NCBI RefSeq assembly: GCF_013004375.1
Contig: NZ_JABERI010000026.1
Coordinates: 1 to 64,000, forward strand
Origin: Acinetobacter terrae
Lineage (GTDB): Bacteria; Pseudomonadota; Gammaproteobacteria; Pseudomonadales; Moraxellaceae
Direction: 5' to 3'
DNA length: 64,000 bases
Shown: in pieces, positions 54,782-63,836 of the stretch
Position numbering within the stretch: position 1 is the first letter of the stretch
Layout: every line of letters begins with the position of its first letter
Notes under the pieces: model-generated
The model's database searches: none
The model's input: the letters and a program-made list of their open reading frames with translations, nothing else
Told to the model about the DNA's origin: nothing
Program-made: the position numbers and the translations under genes

Positions 54782-56149
54782 TTGCGTTTTATGTATGAAC
54801 CCTACCCCGTCCCGGAAATTGCACGAGAACATAAACGATTCCGTTACAGCAGTTTATGGACTTTTGCCAAGCAAGATTTACGTTTACTCGCCTTTTTACT
54901 GCTAATTGCAGGTTTAATGGGTATCGGGATTGGGTATTTCTGGATTTTTATTTTCATCGCTTTCGCGATATTTTTTGCTTTGCAACTCCGTTCACTGTAT
55001 TTGGTAAATGAATGGATTTCCAACCGCCCTTATGATGTTCCGCCCAACTTGGATGGCATCTGGGGCGCATTGCTGTTTAATGTTTATCGCGCCCAGCGCC
55101 AAGAACGTATTGTTCAGGCAGAAATGGTCGGTTTAATTGATCGTGCTCAATCTTCACTGATTGCCCTGGCCGAAGCCGTGGTTTTGATTGATGAATTACA
55201 CCAAATTGAATGGTGGAATCCCGCAGCGGAAAAGTTGCTCGGGATACAGCCTTTAGATCGCGGGCGTAATATTTTAACCCTGCTGCGTCAGCCGAATTTT
55301 ATTCAATATTTCAACCATATTGACGAGGCACCTGATGGCTTGAAAATGAAATCTTCAGCCTTTGAAGACCATTATGTGCAAGTCAAAATGACTCGTTTTG
55401 GTGGTGAAAGCCGTCTATTGGTGGCCTATGACGTCACCCGCATGCATAATCTGGAACAAATGCGTAAAGACTTTGTCGACAATATTTCCCATGAACTGCG
55501 TACGCCCCTGACCGTACTCAGTGGTTATATTGAAACCTTTACCGATCAGGAAGATTTAAATCCACGTTGGAAACGTGCCTTTGACCAGATGCAAGCACAA
55601 ACCAGACGTATGAATGCCTTGGTCAATGACCTATTGTTGCTCTCTCGTTTAGAAAGCAACAAGCAAATTGCCAAAAATCAGATTATTGAAATGCCGAGTC
55701 TGATGAACCAGCTGTTTGATGATGCTCAAGCCTACAACGTTGACTATCACCACACGCTGAATTTAGATATCGACAGTCATTGTGACCTGATTGGTTCAGA
55801 TACCGAACTTGCCAGCGCCTTCAGCAACCTGATTACCAATGCCATTAAATACACGCCTAAGGGCGGAACCATTACTATGGGTTGGCATGATGATGGCGAG
55901 CACGGTATCTTTACTGTTGAAGATACCGGGATCGGGATTGATCCCAAACATCTGCCGCGTTTAACCGAGCGTTTCTATCGTGTCGATAGTGCCCGTAGCC
56001 GTCAAACTGGCGGAACAGGTTTAGGGTTGGCCATTGTGAAACATGTGCTCATGCAACATGGCGCACACTTAGAAATCGAATCAAAAGAAAACCAAGGCTC
56101 AACCTTTAAAGTAATCTTCCCTAAAGAACGCCTCTACCACATGAGCTAG
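54782..56149 (+). CDS. phoR: Phosphate sensor kinase PhoR
   Basis: The 455-residue inner-membrane histidine kinase has two N-terminal membrane helices (about 34-70) with almost no periplasmic loop, as in PhoR. A PAS domain follows (about 120-215), then HisKA with the phosphorylated His in DNISHELRTPLTVLSGY, and a HATPase domain with N box NLITNAIKYTPKGG, G1 DTGIGI and G2 GGTGLGL. It starts with TTG, which has AGG 4 bases upstream; ATG at 54791 is the alternative. It phosphorylates PhoB when phosphate is low. Confidence 0.94.
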   Translation: MRFMYEPYPVPEIAREHKRFRYSSLWTFAKQDLRLLAFLLLIAGLMGIGIGYFWIFIFIAFAIFFALQLRSLYLVNEWISNRPYDVPPNLDGIWGALLFNVYRAQRQERIVQAEMVGLIDRAQSSLIALAEAVVLIDELHQIEWWNPAAEKLLGIQPLDRGRNILTLLRQPNFIQYFNHIDEAPDGLKMKSSAFEDHYVQVKMTRFGGESRLLVAYDVTRMHNLEQMRKDFVDNISHELRTPLTVLSGYIETFTDQEDLNPRWKRAFDQMQAQTRRMNALVNDLLLLSRLESNKQIAKNQIIEMPSLMNQLFDDAQAYNVDYHHTLNLDIDSHCDLIGSDTELASAFSNLITNAIKYTPKGGTITMGWHDDGEHGIFTVEDTGIGIDPKHLPRLTERFYRVDSARSRQTGGTGLGLAIVKHVLMQHGAHLEIESKENQGSTFKVIFPKERLYHMS

Positions 56150-56170
56150 ACGTACAGTACATCTAGCTCA
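56142..56170. terminator. Hairpin between convergent phoR and GST genes
   Basis: A 9-bp perfect inverted repeat (56142-56150 with 56162-56170) covers the phoR stop codon and ends just before the GST stop. T tracts are lacking, so its strength is uncertain. Confidence 0.45.
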
Positions 56171-56172
56171 AT

Positions 56173-56823
56173 CTAAGAAGCTAGATTCTGTTCTTTAAAC
56201 TTTGCTCGCTGATAAGCCGGACGCTCCGCCAAACGTTTTACATAGGCCGCAATATAAGGATATGACCCTGATGTTCTCGACTGCAGGGCTTCTAGCGGAA
56301 AACCCATCTGAATATCGGCAAAAGAAAATGCCCCTGCCACGTACTCATGCTTAGCCAGATAATCTTCCAGATAGTTAATATGATCTTTTAAACGCGGTTG
56401 AATAAATCCTGCCTTTACCCCTGATGTAATTTTTTTCGCGACCGGCTTTACCAGCCATGGTACATGTTTGGGTACGTTGCTCATCACCAACTGCATCACC
56501 AGTAAAGGCATCAATGAACCTTCCGCATAATGCATCCAATAGCGATATTGCTGCTGATCTTTTTTATTCTGCAGATTAAATTGCTGTTGCTGATCATAGG
56601 TTTCTTGCAGATATTGCAAAATCACCGCAGATTCGGCAATGGTTTGATCCGCATCGGTCAATACCGGTGCTTTGGCTAAAGGATGAACCAGTTTTAATTC
56701 TGGAGGGGCAGCAAAAGTGGGTAAGCGTTTATAAAATTTAACCTGATAATCCAAAGCCAGTTCTTCTAACGCCCATAAAATTCGAAAAGAACGCGATTGA
56801 TCTAAGTGGTGCAATGTAATCAT
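56173..56823 (-). CDS. Glutathione S-transferase family protein
   Basis: The 216-residue cytoplasmic protein has an N-terminal thioredoxin-like domain (about 1-78: ITLHHLDQSRSFRILWALEEL, with Ser as the likely glutathione-activating residue, and QTIAESAVILQYL). An all-helical C-terminal domain has the FSFADIQMGFPLEAL hydrophobic-staple region. It conjugates glutathione to electrophiles or acts as a peroxidase. ATG at 56823 with GAGAG upstream is used; the frame runs open to 56895 but lacks family similarity there. Confidence 0.92.
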   Translation of the reverse strand: MITLHHLDQSRSFRILWALEELALDYQVKFYKRLPTFAAPPELKLVHPLAKAPVLTDADQTIAESAVILQYLQETYDQQQQFNLQNKKDQQQYRYWMHYAEGSLMPLLVMQLVMSNVPKHVPWLVKPVAKKITSGVKAGFIQPRLKDHINYLEDYLAKHEYVAGAFSFADIQMGFPLEALQSRTSGSYPYIAAYVKRLAERPAYQRAKFKEQNLAS

Positions 56824-56921
56824 TATTTTGCTCTCTATTTTTTCTGCTTTGACTATACGCATAGCCCTAAAAAAATGACATCCTGCTTTACACAAAATGT
56901 CATTTCGATCTGTTCATCAAC

Positions 56922-57320
56922 TTAGACAAGTACAGTATTAATGTCTAGGCTACGTAATAATGTTTTGGTCACTGGCGTTTTATTGCTGATCTCTAAAACC
57001 TTTTGCTTTAGCTCATCCGACAAGGGCTGCGCAAAAGACAAACGACGTTCAATCCATTCTTTGCCTTCTTTATTGGCATTAAAATCAGCTTCAACAGAAA
57101 ACTCCCCCAGCTCTATGCCTTTATGACTGGCATACATGCGCAGCGTAATCATGGTACAAGAAATCAGACCTGAACAAATCAAATCATAAGGTGCAGGACC
57201 TTTATCTTGCCCACCAAAAGATTCGGGTTTATCAGTCATAAATTGGTGTATACCCGTCTTGATCTCGCCCGACCAAGGTTCAGCCAAGCGATGTACTTCT
57301 GCATTTGCAATAATGGCCAT
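56922..57320 (-). CDS. OsmC-family peroxide-stress protein
   Basis: The 132-residue protein has the OsmC/YhfA fold. The two redox Cys lie in DLICSGLISCTMITLRM (about Cys49 and Cys55; usual spacing in the family differs slightly between classes). Members reduce organic hydroperoxides or handle small thiols. A GGAGG ribosome site lies before the ATG. It lies 45 bp after the pirin gene on the same strand, so both may be one transcript of stress-related genes. Confidence 0.85.
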   Translation of the reverse strand: MAIIANAEVHRLAEPWSGEIKTGIHQFMTDKPESFGGQDKGPAPYDLICSGLISCTMITLRMYASHKGIELGEFSVEADFNANKEGKEWIERRLSFAQPLSDELKQKVLEISNKTPVTKTLLRSLDINTVLV

Positions 57321-57365
57321 GAGGAGGATGATTCCTAAATGTTATCTTTATTTTAAATTTTATCT

Positions 57366-58313
57366 TTATTTAGAGGCACGCATTTTATCTGGGAATGCCG
57401 GCGCTTCTAAGCGTGGTCCAGGATAATCAGCAATATTGCCAAAGCGTTCATGTTGTTCAATCCAGTGGTCACGAGCATTGCAAAGTTCTTCCTGAGTACG
57501 ACCGACAAAATTCCACCACAGCAATATTGGCGACTCAAAAGGTTCACCACCCAACAGTAGAATACGGCTGCCCGCATGGAGCTGAATTTCAATTTCAGTA
57601 ACACCCGGCTCAAGAACAACCATATTGTCTTCAGTCAGTTCATGACCATTCACGACAGCTCCCCCATCCAAGGCCATGAAACCGTATTCAAATTTTGGAT
57701 TGAGTTTAATTCGGGTGGTGGTCGATTCTTTTGCCGTTAAATCAACCCCGAGTAATTCCGTATGTACGGCTACCGGTGATTTAGTTTTTAGAAACTCGCC
57801 GACCAATACGGTAAATTCGACCTGATCTTTTTCAACCACAGGCAGTTCTGGATAGTGCTCAAAACAGGGGGCCATATTCATTTTATCATCTGGCAACGCA
57901 ATCCAGAGCTGTGCAGCATGCATATGGGTTTCAGTTTCCGGTGCAACTTCAGTATGTGAAATACCATAACCGGCTGTCATTAAATTGACCTGTTTCGGGC
58001 GAAGCAACTGTTTTGTGCCCAAACTATCAGTATGCATCATGGTGCCTTCAATCATCCAGGTGAAGGTCTGCAAACCTATATGTGGATGCGGCCCAACATC
58101 CAGGCCATCACCTTGCGGAAAAGTCACGGGACCGGCATGATCCAAGAAACACCATGCTCCAATTAAGCGTTTATGGCGACTTGGCAAAGCACGCTTGATT
58201 ACGGTTCCCTGCCCAATTTCCACGCTACGTAAAGGAAATTCCTGAATAAATTGATTCACGTATTTTTCACAATCATCTGAATCAGAAAGCTCTATATAGT
58301 TGCTATTGGTCAT
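57366..58313 (-). CDS. Pirin-family bicupin protein
   Basis: The 315-residue protein has two cupin domains. The first (about 50-150) holds the metal ligands in DVGPHPHIGLQTFTWMIEG and GYGISHTE plus ETHMHAAQLWIALP. The C-terminal pirin domain has GSRILLLGGEPFESPILLWWNFVGRT. Pirins bind iron; some act as quercetinases and others as redox-linked regulators. The role here is not known. Upstream it shows only an 8-bp inverted repeat (58378-58404). Confidence 0.92.
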   Translation of the reverse strand: MTNSNYIELSDSDDCEKYVNQFIQEFPLRSVEIGQGTVIKRALPSRHKRLIGAWCFLDHAGPVTFPQGDGLDVGPHPHIGLQTFTWMIEGTMMHTDSLGTKQLLRPKQVNLMTAGYGISHTEVAPETETHMHAAQLWIALPDDKMNMAPCFEHYPELPVVEKDQVEFTVLVGEFLKTKSPVAVHTELLGVDLTAKESTTTRIKLNPKFEYGFMALDGGAVVNGHELTEDNMVVLEPGVTEIEIQLHAGSRILLLGGEPFESPILLWWNFVGRTQEELCNARDHWIEQHERFGNIADYPGPRLEAPAFPDKMRASK

Positions 58314-58377
58314 ATTTTTATCCTGAATCGTACGGGCTAAACCGCTCTTGAATGTCCTGAATCTATTCTTATGATCA

Positions 58378-58404
58378 TATAGGCTCTTACAGATTCAGCC
58401 TATA
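58378..58404. repeat. Inverted repeat between pirin and diguanylate cyclase genes
   Basis: TATAGGCT and AGCCTATA pair perfectly over 8 bp across an 11-nt loop, 65 bases upstream of the pirin start. No T tract follows, so an operator is more likely than a terminator. The rest of the gap 58314-58644 is AT-rich with nothing else recognisable. Confidence 0.4.
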
Positions 58405-58644
58405 GCTAAGTTAATACGCTGAATACCATGTATAGGACAATATTATTTTTGAAATTTTCCGTAATAAAACAATCTCTTCATTCTTTATTCACCCCGCTAT
58501 TCATCTCCTATTCATATGAATTTTATATATAAATAAAATTTTGTCACAATTACCTTAACCGCTTATTGTTTATCTGGTGTACAAATTCTATTCATCCACC
58601 TATTATTTTTGCTTTACGAATCCCACAAAGAAAGGGGTATCTCC

Positions 58645-59916
58645 ATGTTTAGGGGAGATCAAAAAAAAACTCAGAACAACAATGATAAAAATCCTGATCA
58701 GATTGGGACAAATGTGGATAAAAATTCAAATCATGAAACTGCTTATATTTTACCAAAGCAGCTGTGTACTGTTGAAAATCAAAAAGTGATAGAACAGGAA
58801 TTACGAGATCCAGCCACACGTATTCCGGATCAATTTCAACAATATTACTTGGACTATCAAAATAAACACCAACGACAATTTTTAAAATGCGTCAATTTTA
58901 TTGGTCAGATTACATTTTTAAGTTATTTCTTTGTAGACTGGTTGCTGATCCCTGAAATTGGCATGCTTTCAGGTATTTCACGGATTATTCTTGTGGTCTG
59001 TGCAATATTAATCAACGGGTTCGCCTTTCGTTACTGCAAAAATATTAAAATTATAGACAGCTTACTTCCCATATACGTCGCGGCAGCAGCTGCATTGTGG
59101 CTAAGTCTTCTGATGTTGTCACATAGTCCAATCGTGACCACATATATATATGCCGCTGTCATTTTTATTTTATTAGGCAATTTATGTGTACAAGTCTCTT
59201 TTCGAAATTCAATCTTCACCTCTTTGCTGATTAGTGCGGTCATTTTTCATGGTGTATCTCAGTTGGTCAGCTTAGAGGAAGTTGTCTTATTTTCTCTCAT
59301 CTATGTCCCTGTTTTATTACTCAGCATGTATATCAGCTGGAATAATACTTTAAATTCAAAACGCAATTTTTTACGGGTTTTATTAAATGACTGGAACTAC
59401 TATGCCTTAAGTGAACTGGCGCATACAGATGAGTTAACTCAACTCAATAATCGTCGACAGTTTTTACAGGTTGCTGAACAAACCATTCAGAAATGGCCAA
59501 AATATAATTTAGCTTGTTTATTGATGCTGGATATCGACTTTTTCAAAAACATTAATGACACTTATGGACATGATGTAGGCGATGAAGTCCTTCGGGTGCT
59601 TGCTGAAATTGCTCGCAAGGAAATGCGACACACAGATGTGTTAGCCCGTTTTGGCGGAGAGGAATTTATTGCATTACTGCCGAATACCACACTGGAGGAG
59701 GCAATCACCATCGCGAATCGATTGTGCCGAACCATTGAAAGTCATCAAATCTGTATTAAAGATAAATTCTTTTTCAATTTTAGTGTCTCGATTGGGGTAT
59801 CCCAACTACAACCCAATCAAAATGATTTGAGTTTACTGATTAAAAATGCCGATATTGCGCTGTATCAAGCCAAGAAAAATGGCCGCAATCAGGTGGCTAT
59901 TTATACCTGTGAATGA
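58645..59916 (+). CDS. Membrane-bound diguanylate cyclase
   Basis: The 423-residue protein has a polar Asn/Asp-rich N-terminus (about 1-45), then six hydrophobic segments (about 85-245) and a C-terminal GGDEF domain (about 260-420). The domain has DELTQLNNRRQF, LDIDFFKNINDTYGHDVGDEVL and the active-site RFGGEEF. RHTD five residues before GGEEF is an intact inhibitory site (RxxD), so the enzyme should make c-di-GMP and be product-inhibited. ATG at 58645 has AAAGGGG upstream; an earlier in-frame TTG at 58609 is less likely. The sensed signal is unknown. Confidence 0.92.
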   Translation: MFRGDQKKTQNNNDKNPDQIGTNVDKNSNHETAYILPKQLCTVENQKVIEQELRDPATRIPDQFQQYYLDYQNKHQRQFLKCVNFIGQITFLSYFFVDWLLIPEIGMLSGISRIILVVCAILINGFAFRYCKNIKIIDSLLPIYVAAAAALWLSLLMLSHSPIVTTYIYAAVIFILLGNLCVQVSFRNSIFTSLLISAVIFHGVSQLVSLEEVVLFSLIYVPVLLLSMYISWNNTLNSKRNFLRVLLNDWNYYALSELAHTDELTQLNNRRQFLQVAEQTIQKWPKYNLACLLMLDIDFFKNINDTYGHDVGDEVLRVLAEIARKEMRHTDVLARFGGEEFIALLPNTTLEEAITIANRLCRTIESHQICIKDKFFFNFSVSIGVSQLQPNQNDLSLLIKNADIALYQAKKNGRNQVAIYTCE

Positions 59917-60101
59917 TTAAAAAGTTTCTTCATCAAAACGATCTTGGTCGATTTTATAAATATGAAAATTTAGTTCAATTTGGATAGCCGAAAACCCAAT
60001 TTAGTTTTTCTTCAATCAACAACTTCATGTATAGTAAAATAAATTGATCATAAGTCATTGAAATTATTTTCTTTTGATTGAATATTTGATTTTCATAAGA
60101 T
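59917..60101. other. Non-coding spacer
   Basis: This gap follows the diguanylate cyclase gene and leads to the guaA terminator. I see no ORF, repeat or RNA structure I can support. Confidence 0.4.
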
Positions 60102-60130
60102 AAAAAAGGACGCTTTCGCGTCCTTTTTTA
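60102..60130 (-). terminator. Terminator of the guaA transcript
   Basis: A 12-bp perfect stem (60102-60113 with 60118-60129) closes on GAAA in the transcript and is followed by a U run on the minus strand. It lies about 90 bases beyond the guaA stop. Confidence 0.9.
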
Positions 60131-60217
60131 TTGAGAGGTTTAGTTTTCACTAAACTGCCGCAGGCGTAGCCTTTGGCGTAAACCTGGCAAGCAGCAATGC
60201 TGCTTGAAAGCCCAGTT
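60131..60217 (-). other. Structured 3' untranslated region of guaA
   Basis: On the minus strand after the guaA stop there is an 8-bp perfect hairpin (60199-60206 with 60188-60195). Then comes a GC-rich stretch (about 60156-60187) with partial pairing, then a 6-bp hairpin (TTTAGT with ACTAAA), and finally the terminator. This density of structure is unusual for an untranslated tail here and may be a repeat element or the source of a small RNA. Confidence 0.4.
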
Positions 60218-61786
60218 TTACTCCCATTCAATCGTCGCTGGTGGCTTAGATGACACGTCATAAACAACACGTGAAACATCTTTAATTTCGTTCATGATAC
60301 GAGTCGAAATCTTATCAACCAATTCATATGGAAGATGTGCAAAACGTGCTGTCATGAAGTCAACAGTTTCAACTGCACGAAGTGCAATCACCCATGCATA
60401 ACGACGACCATCACCTACTACACCAACAGATTTAACTGGTTGGAATACAGCGAATGCTTGAGCAGTTTTATCATACCAACCGCTGGCACGAAGTTCTTGC
60501 ATGAAAATGTCATCAGCTAAACGAAGGATGTCAGCATATTCTTTTTTCACTTCACCCAAAATACGCACGCCCAAACCTGGACCCGGGAATGGATGACGAT
60601 AAAGCATTTCGTGTGGTAAACCTAAAGTTGTACCTAAACGACGTACTTCATCTTTAAACAAGTCACGAATTGGCTCAACCAATTCAAATGCTAAATCTTC
60701 TGGTAAACCACCCACGTTATGGTGTGATTTAATCACGTGCGCTTTACCATTTTTAGTTGCAGCAGATTCGATTACGTCTGGATAAATCGTACCTTGAGCA
60801 AGGAAGTTTACGCCATCTAGCCCACGAGCTTCTTCAGCGAAAACTTCAATGAATTCACGACCGATGATTTTACGTTTTTTCTCAGGATCAACTTCACCTG
60901 CAAGTGCAGACAAGAAACGCTCTTCAGCATCAGCACGAATCACGCGGATACCCATGTTTTTCGCAAACATGTCCATCACTTGCTCGCCTTCGTTCAAACG
61001 AAGTAATCCGTTGTCTACGAATACGCAAGTCAATTGGTCGCCAATCGCACGGTGAAGTAGCGCAGCAACAACAGATGAATCAACACCACCTGAAAGACCA
61101 AGCAATACTTTTTGATCGCCAATTTGTTTACGCAATTGTTCAACACGTAGGTCGATAATATTTTCAGAGTTCCAAAGATTACGACATCCGCAAATGCTAT
61201 GTACAAAGTTAGATAATAACTCTGCGCCTTTTGCAGTATGGGTTACTTCTGGATGGAACTGTACACCGTAGAAACGACGTTTTTCATCGCTTACAGCTGC
61301 AAATGGACAGCTTGGAGTGCTTGCAGTAACAGAGAAACCTTCTGGAATCGCACTCACTTTATCACCATGGCTCATCCAAACATTCAGTTTGTTTTCACCA
61401 TCGTTTAAATCACCAAGAAGTTGGTCACGGACTAAAACATCAACCGCAGCATAACCAAATTCATGAACAGTACCTGGCTCTACTTTACCGCCAAGTTGTT
61501 CAGACATGGTTTGCAAGCCATAGCAAATACCTAATACAGGTACACCCAAGTTAAATACAACTTCAGGTGCGCGTGGACTACCTTCTTCATGAACACTTTC
61601 CGGACCACCAGACAAGATGATACCGTTTGGATTAAATGCGCGAATGTCTTCTTCAGACATGTCATAGGCATACATTTCAGAATATACACCAGCTTCACGT
61701 ACACGACGTGCAATAAGCTGACTGTATTGAGAACCGAAGTCCAAGATCAGGATGCGGTCTTCAGTGATTTGAGTATTGGTAGTCAT
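60218..61786 (-). CDS. guaA: GMP synthase (glutamine-hydrolysing)
   Basis: The 522-residue two-domain enzyme makes GMP from XMP, ATP and glutamine. The class I amidotransferase domain (about 12-205) has the nucleophile Cys in VLGICYGLQ and the His/Glu pair in QFHPEVTHT. The ATP pyrophosphatase domain has the P-loop [16 protein letters not shown] (about 230) and the dimer domain ends [11 protein letters not shown] at 61786 is used; the frame continues to a TTG at 61795. It stands alone, without guaB. Confidence 0.98.
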   Translation of the reverse strand: MTTNTQITEDRILILDFGSQYSQLIARRVREAGVYSEMYAYDMSEEDIRAFNPNGIILSGGPESVHEEGSPRAPEVVFNLGVPVLGICYGLQTMSEQLGGKVEPGTVHEFGYAAVDVLVRDQLLGDLNDGENKLNVWMSHGDKVSAIPEGFSVTASTPSCPFAAVSDEKRRFYGVQFHPEVTHTAKGAELLSNFVHSICGCRNLWNSENIIDLRVEQLRKQIGDQKVLLGLSGGVDSSVVAALLHRAIGDQLTCVFVDNGLLRLNEGEQVMDMFAKNMGIRVIRADAEERFLSALAGEVDPEKKRKIIGREFIEVFAEEARGLDGVNFLAQGTIYPDVIESAATKNGKAHVIKSHHNVGGLPEDLAFELVEPIRDLFKDEVRRLGTTLGLPHEMLYRHPFPGPGLGVRILGEVKKEYADILRLADDIFMQELRASGWYDKTAQAFAVFQPVKSVGVVGDGRRYAWVIALRAVETVDFMTARFAHLPYELVDKISTRIMNEIKDVSRVVYDVSSKPPATIEWE

Positions 61787-61901
61787 GACAAACAACTATG
61801 TAAGGCAAACGAAATAAGCGCTGCATTCTATCATTTTTCGTCGCATTAAGCACACTATTCGCACAAGGCATCTATTCAATTGATTAGATTATATTTTGAG
61901 C

Positions 61902-61933
61902 ATAAAAAAACACCATCTCGAGTGCTTTTTTAT
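61902..61933 (-). terminator. Terminator of the BOF-protein gene
   Basis: On the minus strand a GCAC/GTG stem with flanking A6/T7 runs (one bulge) ends in a U run, about 90 bases after the stop at 62023. Confidence 0.65.
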
Positions 61934-62022
61934 TTTGTCATTCAGAATGATTAATTGAGAGCACTGCTTTAACCTAATCATTTGCTTCCTGCTCTGGTCT
62001 TTTCCAGTCATCTTCCATATTA

Positions 62023-62421
62023 CTATCGGTTAAACCAGAGCCATTTATCAGATTGATTGTCCATTCTTCCAATTTGAACTACATCTATTGTCGTCGGTTG
62101 ACCAGTATGGGTATCCACTTCACCAATCACCTTAACTTTATCACCTGCTTTCAAGCCCATCGGTCTCCATAAATCAGAATCTACTTCTATACCAATTTTG
62201 CCCGAGCTATCTTTCAGTTCATAATGATCTTTATGTGTTTTTCTAACAATTGTGCCGGAGAGCATGACCGCAGTTTCATCTGGGAGTTGTTTTGCTTCTG
62301 CAACAGTCACCATGTTTTGAGCAGCTTCAGTCATGATGACCTGATCACTTTTACCTGCCCATGTAGATGTTGTGGAAAGCATTGAACCCGTAACAAACAG
62401 TGCCAATAACATTTTTTTCAT
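62023..62421 (-). CDS. YgiW/YdeI-family OB-fold periplasmic stress protein
   Basis: The 132-residue exported protein has a signal peptide ending TWAG (about 22). A bacterial OB-fold (BOF) domain follows with VAEAKQLPDETAVMLSGTIVRK, YELKDSSGKIGIEVDSDLW and GDKVKVIGEVD, matching YgiW and YdeI, which help E. coli survive peroxide and cationic peptides. ATG at 62421 has GGAG 6 bases upstream; the longer frame starts with a GTG that overlaps this site. Monocistronic, with a terminator on each side. Confidence 0.87.
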   Translation of the reverse strand: MKKMLLALFVTGSMLSTTSTWAGKSDQVIMTEAAQNMVTVAEAKQLPDETAVMLSGTIVRKTHKDHYELKDSSGKIGIEVDSDLWRPMGLKAGDKVKVIGEVDTHTGQPTTIDVVQIGRMDNQSDKWLWFNR

Positions 62422-62523
62422 GATTGACTCCACTAGCTAGCTTCATCAATCTTTATTGAAGCAAAATTCGGACAATTTGTACGCAGCTTTTATGTATTGT
62501 GCATAGCTTTTATGTAATTACAA

Positions 62524-62556
62524 AAATGAAATGACCAAGCTAAAGTCATCTCATTT
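62524..62556 (-). terminator. Terminator of the DoxX gene
   Basis: A 12-bp stem with one G-U (62524-62535 with 62545-62556) ends in TTTTTG on the minus strand, 11 bases after the DoxX stop. Confidence 0.85.
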
Positions 62557-62566
62557 TTAGCTTCGA

Positions 62567-62986
62567 TCATGCTTTCTCAATCACATGATCCACACTGAAT
62601 TTTCCTGCGCCATGCAGCATTAGAAACAATAGACCACCGGTCATGGCCATATTTTTCATAAAGTTAATCGCATCTTCAGCACCACCATGAAACAGGAAAG
62701 CAGTGATTAAGCTAAATAAGGCCAAACCCAATGCTGCGAAACGAGCCTGAAAGCCAAACAACAAAGCCAAGCCACCACCAAACTCAACCAAAATGGTTAA
62801 AGGCAACATCATCCCCGGCACACCCATCGACTCCATATAACCCACGGTCGCACTATAGGCAGTGATTTTCCCCCAACCTGCCATAATAAAAATATAAGCC
62901 ATAAGAACACGGGCTATCAGGCTAATCAAAGCATCACTTTGTGGGCCTTGAACCAGATTTTTTACCACAACATTCGGATTTAACAT
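62567..62986 (-). CDS. DoxX-family membrane protein
   Basis: The 139-residue inner-membrane protein has four hydrophobic segments. It shows the DoxX pattern (LIARVLMAYIFIMAGWGKI, then LTILVEFGGGLALLFGFQARFAAL and LFHGGAEDAINFMKNMAMTGGLL). Family members have been linked to thiosulfate or sulfhydryl oxidation and to redox stress, but many are of unknown role. It stands alone with its own terminator. Confidence 0.88.
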   Translation of the reverse strand: MLNPNVVVKNLVQGPQSDALISLIARVLMAYIFIMAGWGKITAYSATVGYMESMGVPGMMLPLTILVEFGGGLALLFGFQARFAALGLALFSLITAFLFHGGAEDAINFMKNMAMTGGLLFLMLHGAGKFSVDHVIEKA

Positions 62987-63176
62987 GAGACAACCTTTTC
63001 GATATTTTTAATGATGGATTCATACTAGGCTGTTTTTTTTGCTGAATAAAGCAGCACTTTGTAGATACATCGTTGCAAATACGGAACGATTAAAATGGAA
63101 TTTATTTACTTTTTCATACTGACTTTCATACCTTAGACTGCTAGGATTTCAGCACATTTTTGCTGCCTGTAGCCCC

Positions 63177-63809
63177 ATGGAACTGCTTGATTTTATCTTA
63201 CATGTTGATGACCATCTGCTCGAATTTATCACCAATTATGGCGTGTGGATTTATGCCATTCTTTTCTTAATTATTTTTGTAGAAACGGGTCTGGTGGTTA
63301 TGCCGTTTCTACCGGGCGATAGCTTATTATTTGCTGCAGGGGCCTTAGCCGCTTCAACAGGTGCAATGGATCCTTTTGTTCTGATGATCCTCTTGTTTAT
63401 TGCTGCAGTCTTGGGCGATACCCTGAATTATCATATTGGTAAATTTATCGGACCACGTGTTTTTGAAACGGAATCACGTTTTATTAACAAACAGCATTTA
63501 AATTACACGCAAAAATTCTTTGCAAAACATGGTGGTAAAACCATTATTTTTGCACGCTTTGTTCCTTTTGCCCGTACTTTCGCTCCCTTTGTTGCCGGTG
63601 CAGGCAGCATGAATTACAAATTCTTCCTCAGCTTTAATGCGATTGGCGGATTCTTGTGGATCGGTTCATTTATTACCTTGGGTTATTTATTTGGCAACAT
63701 GCCAATTGTAAAAGACAATTTCACCCATCTGATTTTTGGCATCATTATTATTAGTGTACTGCCCGGCATTATTGGTTTTATTCGCCAAAAGCTGAAAAAG
63801 GCACATTAA
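63177..63809 (+). CDS. DedA-family membrane protein
   Basis: The 210-residue inner-membrane protein has the DedA signature: ETGLVVMPFLPGDSLLFAAGALAA (about 36-59), GDTLNYHIGKFIG, and FARFVPFARTFAPFVAGAGSM (about 129-149) with the functionally important acidic and Arg residues. DedA proteins are thought to flip undecaprenyl phosphate or phospholipids and to support proton-motive force and drug tolerance. Length is normal. It converges with the partial gene at the window edge. Confidence 0.94.
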   Translation: MELLDFILHVDDHLLEFITNYGVWIYAILFLIIFVETGLVVMPFLPGDSLLFAAGALAASTGAMDPFVLMILLFIAAVLGDTLNYHIGKFIGPRVFETESRFINKQHLNYTQKFFAKHGGKTIIFARFVPFARTFAPFVAGAGSMNYKFFLSFNAIGGFLWIGSFITLGYLFGNMPIVKDNFTHLIFGIIIISVLPGIIGFIRQKLKKAH

Positions 63810-63836
63810 ACTGGTGTGTTGCAACAGCTGTGAAAT

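Noticed and set aside
60064..60279. Minus-strand frame running from the guaA 3' end through the terminator
   Set aside because: It crosses the structured tail and the terminator and reads guaA in another frame; not a plausible gene.
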